Under the pieces are notes generated by a model. That model made no database searches. It was not told the origin of the DNA and saw nothing but the letters and a program-made list of their open reading frames with translations. The position numbers and the translations under genes are program-made. DNA of 40,135 bases from Deltaproteobacteria bacterium (GTDB taxonomy: Bacteria; Desulfobacterota; DSM-4660; Desulfatiglandales; HGW-15), in the NCBI GenBank assembly GCA_019310485.1, contig JAFDEF010000036.1:1-40135 (forward strand), read 5' to 3'. This document shows, piece by piece, positions 34,671 through 40,135 of this stretch (position 1 is the first letter of the stretch; each line of letters opens with the position of its first letter).

Positions 34671-35438
34671 TCACTCAATTTCCCTTATCTTTTTCAGCAG
34701 CCTTTTAGCTTCCCTGCCGTAGCGGCCTTTGGGGTCAGCCCTCAGGGCAAGAAGCAACTCATGTGCTGCCTGTTCCTGTCTGTTTAGTTTCAGGTACAAA
34801 GCTCCCAGTCGCAAGTGAGCCAGAGGGGAATTCGGCGAAATTTCAATAGATTTCCTGTATGCCGCAATGGCCCGGCCCCATTCCTGCAGTTTTTCATAGG
34901 AAAGCCCCATTCCATCATAAGCGGGGCTGTACCCGGGGAAAAATTCAAGGGCTTTTTTGTAGCTTTCGATCGCCTTTTCGTATTCTCCCCTGTGGTGGTA
35001 GGCAGAACCAAGGTTTTCGTAGGCAAAATGACGTGTCCTGTAGGTTGGATTCCTGGCAGCTTTCTGAAAATACGTTATTGCCTTGTCCCACTTTCCCAGG
35101 CTGGCATAGACAGTACCCAGGTTATTTTCCACCTCAGGAAAATCCTCCTTGAGCCTGAGCGCCTTCTTATAGTGAACAATCGCTTCGTTGAACTCGCGAA
35201 GTCGCTGATAGGCGTAGCCAAGGGCATTCTGAATGCTGGGGCTTTCAGGATCAAGTTCCTCAGCCTTCAGCAATTCCTTGAGCCCGCTCTGCAGCTTTCC
35301 CTCTCTCACCAGGGAATTACCAAGTTGCTCCTGTGCCCGCGCTTTTTCCCTCATGTTGACCGTCTGTGTGGCACACCCGGAAATAAAGGCAATCGCACAC
35401 AAGAGACCCAGGATGCATATTCTATATCTATTCATCAT
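34671..35438 (-). CDS. TPR-repeat lipoprotein (PilF/NlpI-like)
   Basis: The 255-residue protein starts with a lipoprotein signal peptide: MMNRYR, a hydrophobic stretch, and the lipobox ISGC with C22. Residues about 37-240 form at least five tetratricopeptide repeats (for example [24 protein letters not shown]). TPR lipoproteins of this layout serve type IV pilus assembly (PilF/PilW) or envelope scaffolding, but no pilus genes are nearby. Its ATG overlaps the hisG stop by 4 nt, suggesting coupled translation with the histidine genes even though no functional link is evident. Confidence 0.88.
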   Translation of the reverse strand: MMNRYRICILGLLCAIAFISGCATQTVNMREKARAQEQLGNSLVREGKLQSGLKELLKAEELDPESPSIQNALGYAYQRLREFNEAIVHYKKALRLKEDFPEVENNLGTVYASLGKWDKAITYFQKAARNPTYRTRHFAYENLGSAYHHRGEYEKAIESYKKALEFFPGYSPAYDGMGLSYEKLQEWGRAIAAYRKSIEISPNSPLAHLRLGALYLKLNRQEQAAHELLLALRADPKGRYGREAKRLLKKIREIE

Positions 35439-36307
35439 ATCACCTTGTTTAAGGGGTACTCGATAATACCTTCTGCACCGGCCTTGATAAGCTGTGGAAT
35501 TAGTTCTCTGACAAATCTGGATTCGACAACCGATTCAACAGAGAACCATTTCGCATGGTAGAGTCCGGCCACCGTGGGCGCATTTAAGCTCGGCAGCAAT
35601 TTGATAACACCACCAAGCTTCTCCTCCGGCACATTCATCTTCAACCCAACCATGCTATCCGCCCTGAGAGCTCCCTTGAGTAAAAGCACGATTTGACCGA
35701 TTTTCTCTTTTTTCCAGGGATCCTTGTAAGCCTCTTTATTGGCTATCAACTGGGTGTTGGATTTCATGAATTCATGAATGATTTTCAATCCATGGGCCCT
35801 TATCGTACTTCCGGTTTCGGTTACTTCAACAATAGCATCAGCCAGACCCGAAACCACTTTCGCCTCTGTAGCGCCCCAGGAAAACTCTACCTTCACGTTT
35901 ATACCTTTTTCCTCAAAATACTTTCGTGTGTAGTTCACCAGTTCTGTAGCAATTTTCTTTCCCTCTAGGTCTTCGAGGGTCTTAATACTTGAATCCGCCG
36001 GAACAGCCAGAACCCACCTGGCAGGGCCTTGACTCACCTTTGAATAGACGAGATCATCAACCACGATCACGTCCGATTCATTTTCTTCCACCCAGTCCTT
36101 TCCAGTGAGCCCGGCGTCAATCGTACCGTTCTCCACATACCGGGACATTTCCTGAGCCCGACACAAGGTGCATTCTATAGCTTCATCGTTTATGTCCGGG
36201 AAATAGCTTCTGCCGTTAATATTTATCTTCCAGCCGGATTTTTCAAAAAGGTTTATTGTTGCCTTCTCAAGGCTACCCTTGGGAATCCCCATCTTTAGCT
36301 TTTTCAT
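35435..36307 (-). CDS. hisG: ATP phosphoribosyltransferase, long form
   Basis: HisG starts histidine synthesis by joining ATP and PRPP. The 290-residue length and the C-terminal ACT-like domain (about 220-290, with [12 protein letters not shown] and [18 protein letters not shown]) identify the long, hexameric, histidine-inhibited form that needs no HisZ. N-terminal motifs include [11 protein letters not shown] and [12 protein letters not shown]; the PRPP loop is [14 protein letters not shown]. It overlaps hisI by 4 nt upstream and the TPR gene by 4 nt downstream. Confidence 0.95.
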   Translation of the reverse strand: MKKLKMGIPKGSLEKATINLFEKSGWKININGRSYFPDINDEAIECTLCRAQEMSRYVENGTIDAGLTGKDWVEENESDVIVVDDLVYSKVSQGPARWVLAVPADSSIKTLEDLEGKKIATELVNYTRKYFEEKGINVKVEFSWGATEAKVVSGLADAIVEVTETGSTIRAHGLKIIHEFMKSNTQLIANKEAYKDPWKKEKIGQIVLLLKGALRADSMVGLKMNVPEEKLGGVIKLLPSLNAPTVAGLYHAKWFSVESVVESRFVRELIPQLIKAGAEGIIEYPLNKVI

Positions 36308-36684
36308 TTTTTGTACACTTTCTCCGGATCAAATATTTTCTTTCCAACGATCGCCACTTCGCCCTCAGGCCCAACTTTCCTGTAAAAACACGTTTCATAG
36401 CCTGTATGGCAGGCTGCGCCGCCGAGCTGTTCTATTTTAAAAAGCACGGTATCGTTGTCACAATCAACATAAATCTCCTTAATCTTCTGGACATGCCCGG
36501 AAGAATCCCCCTTGTGCCAGATCTCCTGCCTTGACCTGCTCCAGTAATGAGCCTCCCCTGTCTCAAGGGTCTTCTTCCATGATGCCTGATTAATGTAGGC
36601 CAGCATGTAAACCTTACCGGACTTGTAGTCCTGGACTATTGCAGGTACGAGCCCGTTACCTTTGTCAAAATCCAGCAAAATCAT
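36304..36684 (-). CDS. hisI: Phosphoribosyl-AMP cyclohydrolase
   Basis: HisI opens the purine ring of PR-AMP, the third step of histidine synthesis. The 126-residue protein is the single-function form, without a HisE domain. Motifs: [10 protein letters not shown] (27-36), [19 protein letters not shown] (46-64), VDCDNDT with metal-ligand Cys and Asp (about 73-79), and GAACHTG with the zinc Cys (about 89-95). It overlaps hisG by 4 nt. The other his genes are elsewhere. Confidence 0.95.
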   Translation of the reverse strand: MILLDFDKGNGLVPAIVQDYKSGKVYMLAYINQASWKKTLETGEAHYWSRSRQEIWHKGDSSGHVQKIKEIYVDCDNDTVLFKIEQLGGAACHTGYETCFYRKVGPEGEVAIVGKKIFDPEKVYKK

Positions 36685-36755
36685 TCTATTTCCTCTTCAT
36701 CTTTAACTAATTAATTATTATTTTTACCACATAAAAGGAGAGCTGCAAAAGAAAA

Positions 36756-37781
36756 TCACCCATAACGACCACTTAGTTGACCACACGCCGCGGATATGTC
36801 CTGCCCCTTACTTTTTCGAATAATCGTGGTGAAATTCTTTTTAATCAGGATTTCTTGAAAGCCCAGGACGCGATCCTCGGAAGGCGGAACCATGTCCGTG
36901 GCCGAGTGTGGATTGAGAGGTATCAAATTGACTTTTGCTCTTATTCCGGAAAGCAATCCTGCAAGCCTTAACGCATCTTCCCTGCTGTCATTTACATCCT
37001 TAGCAAGAACGTACTCAAAGGTAATCATACGCCTGTTCGGGAGCGGGAAATCCCTGCATGCTGCCATCAGGCTTGCCAGGGGGTAGGTTTTGTTGACCGG
37101 CATAAGAAAGCTGCGGGTTTCGTCATCTGCAGCATTCAGCGAAACCGCCAAATTTACAACGACGTCCTTTCCCAGTCTTTTTATCCCGGGAACAAGGCCG
37201 CACGTTGAAAGTGTGATCTTGCGATGTGAAAAGTTCATCCCCTCAGGAGAGATCAAATTGCGGATAGCTTTTACAACAGCTTCGTAATTGGCGAGGGGCT
37301 CCCCCATCCCCATAAACACGATGTTGGTTAGTCGATCTGGGCTGTCCATAGCCTTTCTTACCTGGATCACCTGGTCAACAATCTCCGAAGCACTCAGGTT
37401 TCGCTTAAGACCTTGCCTGGCCGTGAGACAGAATCTACAATCCATGGCACACCCTGCCTGGGAAGAGACACAAAGCGTGAAATGGCCGCCCTCCGCGATA
37501 AGAACGGATTCTATTAGATGACCATCTGCAATCTTGAACAGGTATTTTCTTGTTCCGTCGCGGGATACCTCAACCCTGACTTCTTCAAGCACGCTCAGGG
37601 AAGCCTTGCCCGTTAAATCCGCGCGAAGTCTCTTGGGGAGGTTGGTCATTTCTTCAAACGAACTGACAAGCCCTTTGAACAACCATTGGCGGAGCTGCCT
37701 CGCCCGGTATGGCTCAAGCCCCAAACCCCGTGCCCAGGCTTCTGTTTCATGGGAATCCATTCCCTTGAGGTCAGCCTTCAT
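36756..37781 (-). CDS. rlmN: 23S rRNA (adenine-2503-C2)-methyltransferase
   Basis: RlmN is a radical-SAM enzyme that methylates A2503 of 23S rRNA and A37 of some tRNAs. The ~340-residue protein has the radical-SAM cluster CAMDCRFC (C112, C116, C119, counting from the GTG at 37784), the GMGEPLANY motif (about 160-168), and a C-terminal Cys in SAACGQLSG that serves as the methyl-carrying residue's neighbour motif. ATG 37781 was chosen over the adjacent GTG 37784; AGAGG lies upstream. Its start overlaps the end of the thymidylate-synthase-like gene by 11-14 nt. Confidence 0.95.
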   Translation of the reverse strand: MKADLKGMDSHETEAWARGLGLEPYRARQLRQWLFKGLVSSFEEMTNLPKRLRADLTGKASLSVLEEVRVEVSRDGTRKYLFKIADGHLIESVLIAEGGHFTLCVSSQAGCAMDCRFCLTARQGLKRNLSASEIVDQVIQVRKAMDSPDRLTNIVFMGMGEPLANYEAVVKAIRNLISPEGMNFSHRKITLSTCGLVPGIKRLGKDVVVNLAVSLNAADDETRSFLMPVNKTYPLASLMAACRDFPLPNRRMITFEYVLAKDVNDSREDALRLAGLLSGIRAKVNLIPLNPHSATDMVPPSEDRVLGFQEILIKKNFTTIIRKSKGQDISAACGQLSGRYG

Positions 37782-38466
37782 CACACCAATCGCCTCTTGT
37801 AAGGGCAGTAGGATTTTCGCACATTGTCCTCAGCTTCGCCAGCTCCCACACATAATCGTAAAGATGAAGGCCCTTGCTTGCCGCTATGATCTGGCCATCT
37901 TCAACACCGATGCTGGATGCCATGTACTCCTTCAGTAACTGAATAGCGCCCAGGTTTGCTGGAAACCCGTTCCACAAATCCCAAGACCGAAAATAGACTA
38001 CAAAATGAAGTTTTCCTTCTTTTATCCTGGTATCTATTCCCCTGAGGCAGGGCGGATCTTTCAAAAAAATAGAGGCCGGTTCCCCGATAGTCATGTAAGC
38101 CTGATTGGTCTCGTATCCGTCTTCCCTATACATTCGGATCACTTCTTCGATCTGATTTTCAAGGTATTGACCGTAGGTATAGTCCTCGCCCGGCTGTTTC
38201 GCTGCAGTCATCAGATAAGGAAGATACTCCTCAAGGTACCCCTCTGCCACAGGGTTGGGGATACCAAGAGAAGGGGGAATATCGGGCAGGAGAGGTCTCG
38301 CACCGGGATACTTGATATGAACCGTGACATAATCGAATTCAAGACGCTTCTGGCCTGCATAACTTCCCCTCTGGATCGTGTATTCTCTTCCAGTCTCCAG
38401 AAGCCTGTAAACGCACTGAAACCATGCATCAGGCAGATCCCTTGCTTCAACGAATTCGAGTTTCAT
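37771..38466 (-). CDS. Thymidylate synthase homologue, compact (archaeal-like) form
   Basis: From the ATG at 38466 the protein has 231 residues. It keeps the catalytic core of ThyA: PPC with C140, FRSWD with R160, S161 and D163, NGFPAN with N171, and HLYDY with H201 and Y203. All are offset by exactly 6 from E. coli C146, R166, S167, D169, N177, H207 and Y209. N171 fits dUMP rather than dCMP. At the place of the phosphate-binding R126/R127 pair, however, T120-N121 is found, so activity is uncertain. The reading frame opens at 38502; the ATG at 38466 was chosen for its G-rich ribosome site. No dihydrofolate reductase is nearby. Confidence 0.8.
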   Translation of the reverse strand: MKLEFVEARDLPDAWFQCVYRLLETGREYTIQRGSYAGQKRLEFDYVTVHIKYPGARPLLPDIPPSLGIPNPVAEGYLEEYLPYLMTAAKQPGEDYTYGQYLENQIEEVIRMYREDGYETNQAYMTIGEPASIFLKDPPCLRGIDTRIKEGKLHFVVYFRSWDLWNGFPANLGAIQLLKEYMASSIGVEDGQIIAASKGLHLYDYVWELAKLRTMCENPTALTRGDWCDEG

Positions 38467-38643
38467 ACCCCCCTCACCTCTATCATCACTGTTACACCCC
38501 AATAATTATTTATACAATTTAATGCTTGCTTCATCAATCTATTTTGCCGCCTGATAAGCCATCGGGCCATCACCTGCTGCCTTCCGTGCCTTTGCGCGTA
38601 CGCACGCAGATAACCCCCCCCACGTGCGGGCAAGCCCCCAGCC

Positions 38644-39924
38644 CTAAACCCTCCAATCCCTCTCCGGCGCATGCCTTTCTTCTTTAATAAGAAGCATTCC
38701 TATCACGGCTGCCAGGGCCATGACTGCAGAGATGGAGAAAGCCAGCGAGTAACTACCGGTCTTGTCAAAAATCACCCCTCCCATATATGCCCAGAAACCG
38801 CCTCCAAGGTGGTGAATGGTTGTAATAAAACCAGAAAGAATGCCCACATAAGATAGCCCGTAAAGTCTCCCAACCAGTACGGGGGTGAGCGGCGCGGTAA
38901 CAAGAAAGGTTAACCCGAAAAGAAGCGAAAAAATGTAGAAAGAGACAGCGCTGTGATATTTCAGCACCATCAAGAAAAGCGCTACTCTTAGAGTGAAGGT
39001 AAGAGCAATGGGTATTTTTGTTCCAATAAGATCAGAGGCTGGACCTGCCAGCAGAATCCCTGGCAGCGCCATTAATCCGAACCATGCCAGCATGTGTCCC
39101 CCAGTTGAAGGGGAAATCCCGTAATCTGTCACCATGGGTACAAGATGAGTTGTAACAAGGAAATCTCCGCTTCCGCAAATAAACATGACCACGAGAAATA
39201 GCCAAAAAGAAGGGGTTCTTATGGCCTGGGAAAAGTTCAAGTCTCGCACTTCCCCATGTTGTGAACTCCCTGGTTTTACGTCTTGCTGGCCGGAATCTTT
39301 CCAGCCGTAAGGCTTTATACCAAGCTCATCCGGATCTGCTCTCAAAACCGTCAAAGCCAGCACGATGTTCACTACCAGCGTAATCAAGCCTATCCATACA
39401 TATGATTTCCTCCACCCATAACGCAGGACAAAAGTGGTGAAAAGGGGAACCAGCACAAACTGCCCCAAACATGCCCCTGAAAGAGCAAGGCTGATGGCAA
39501 GACCACGACTTTTCTCAAACCATTTGCTGACCAGTGCAGCAAATATGGGAATAGTTGTTCCTCCTAAGCCTGCGGCGGAAATAACTCCATAGAAAAGCAA
39601 AAACTGCGAAAGCGAGTTGACGGTGGCTATACTCACATACCCTGCAGAAAAGCAGATCGTGGAAAAGACGATCACCCATTTTGGCCCATAGCGGTCGTAG
39701 AGTTTGCCCGTAATAATCAGGGAAAAAGCATAGACGCTCATGTTAAGAAAAAACGCTGAGGAAATCGCGCTCCGGCTCCATCCCAGATCTGCAATCATAG
39801 GCTTGAACATTACTCCAAAGGAAAAAGCGGCGCCTGAGCTGACGAAAAGGATTAGAAAAGAGGCGCCAAGCACGTACCACCCGTAGAAGATTCGAGAAGA
39901 GGGCCTTGTTTGTGGTAGATTCAA
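38644..39924 (-). CDS. MFS transporter, OFA (oxalate/formate antiporter-like) family
   Basis: A 12-helix major facilitator carrier, about 426 residues from the TTG at 39924. The opening FYGWYVLGASFLILF followed by GVMFKPMIADLGWSRSAIS, the loop-2 motif GKLYDRYGPKWV and the central soluble loop (about 190-225) are typical of OFA-family monocarboxylate/oxalate-formate carriers. The substrate is unknown. The frame is open from 40020, but the promoter at 39996-39968 lies inside that extension and GGGAG is eight bases before TTG 39924, so the shorter form is preferred. It stands alone; the next gene begins ~180 bp further on. Confidence 0.9.
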   Translation of the reverse strand: MNLPQTRPSSRIFYGWYVLGASFLILFVSSGAAFSFGVMFKPMIADLGWSRSAISSAFFLNMSVYAFSLIITGKLYDRYGPKWVIVFSTICFSAGYVSIATVNSLSQFLLFYGVISAAGLGGTTIPIFAALVSKWFEKSRGLAISLALSGACLGQFVLVPLFTTFVLRYGWRKSYVWIGLITLVVNIVLALTVLRADPDELGIKPYGWKDSGQQDVKPGSSQHGEVRDLNFSQAIRTPSFWLFLVVMFICGSGDFLVTTHLVPMVTDYGISPSTGGHMLAWFGLMALPGILLAGPASDLIGTKIPIALTFTLRVALFLMVLKYHSAVSFYIFSLLFGLTFLVTAPLTPVLVGRLYGLSYVGILSGFITTIHHLGGGFWAYMGGVIFDKTGSYSLAFSISAVMALAAVIGMLLIKEERHAPERDWRV

Positions 39925-39967
39925 TGCAAACTCTCCCGCAAATGAGGTGCAATCACAGTGGGGGCGT

Positions 39968-39996
39968 ATCCTATAGAAAAGCGGGCGGTGTGTCAA
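39968..39996 (-). promoter_or_regulatory. Sigma-70 promoter of the MFS transporter
   Basis: On the minus strand TTGACA (39996-39991) and TAGGAT (39973-39968) are 17 bases apart, six and four of six consensus matches. Transcription would start near 39961, leaving a ~37-nt leader before the TTG start at 39924. This rules against the longer in-frame start at 40020. Confidence 0.6.
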
Positions 39997-40135
39997 CCGC
40001 CCTTCAAGGTAGCTGCTCAATCCTTAGCCGAAGTTTGTCACTTTTCTGCGTAAGATGTTGATATTGTTGGAAGTGCGTTTTCAATTCTACACTACAAATT
40101 TTTCACTCAATGGTCATAAGCCTTTTAAGGGGCCG

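Noticed and set aside
38503-38643. Terminator or small RNA between the MFS and thymidylate-synthase-like genes
   Set aside because: There are GC-rich stretches and a GCGTGCGTACGCGC near-palindrome, but no hairpin followed by a T-tract on the relevant strand.

Overview
The window looks like a chromosomal segment of a Gram-negative, LPS-making bacterium of the Desulfobacterota ('Deltaproteobacteria') type. This is inferred from gene content and gene order: the bamA-skp-lpxD-fabZ-lpxA-lpxI-lpxB run with the LpxI (not LpxH) UDP-diacylglucosamine hydrolase, a stand-alone molybdopterin oxidoreductase, selA, an OFA-type MFS carrier, and intergenic dyad repeats of a kind I associate with this group. 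No rRNA or other species marker is present, so the assignment is indirect.

Left part, 1-6956: an accessory region. From the left edge it holds the 5' end of an ISL3-family transposase whose terminus has cut a small membrane-protein gene, then three small cassette-like genes on the minus strand with one well-formed attC-like recombination site (1609-1671). A structured block of nested inverted repeats follows, then the N-terminal remnant of an integron-type tyrosine integrase reading the opposite way. This is the layout of a decayed chromosomal integron. The integrase is fused head-on to the N-terminal remnant of an IS256-family transposase. Next comes a two-gene unit with its own good promoter: a coiled-coil/winged-helix protein and a 702-residue fusion of DUF262 (GmrSD-like), a DUF1524-type HNH nuclease and a Schlafen-type AlbA_2 domain. 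It is the best candidate here for an undescribed defence system. The region ends at a tRNA-His gene.

Middle part, 7117-20417: housekeeping genes. selA (selenocysteine synthesis), gmhA (heptose synthesis for LPS), a deoxyhypusine-synthase-like protein, an FmdB zinc ribbon, ispF, cysS and uvrB all read rightward. Then comes a molybdopterin oxidoreductase with a Met in place of one Fe-S cysteine, two convergent genes of unknown function, and lysS. Two intergenic regions carry palindromic repeats (8581-8717 and 14938-15075).

Right part, 20486-32872: an envelope-biogenesis cluster. lolC/E and lolD (lipoprotein release), bamA with an extra N-terminal domain, skp, lpxD, fabZ, lpxA, lpxI, a Gfo/Idh oxidoreductase and lpxB together build lipid A and insert outer-membrane proteins. 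A sigma-54 activator of the NtrC/NtrX kind follows.

Far right, 32835-39924, minus strand: engB, a class I aminotransferase, a TPR lipoprotein, hisG and hisI (overlapping by 4 nt each), rlmN, a compact thymidylate-synthase homologue, and an OFA-family MFS transporter with a clear sigma-70 promoter. No CRISPR array, rRNA or recognised riboswitch was seen.
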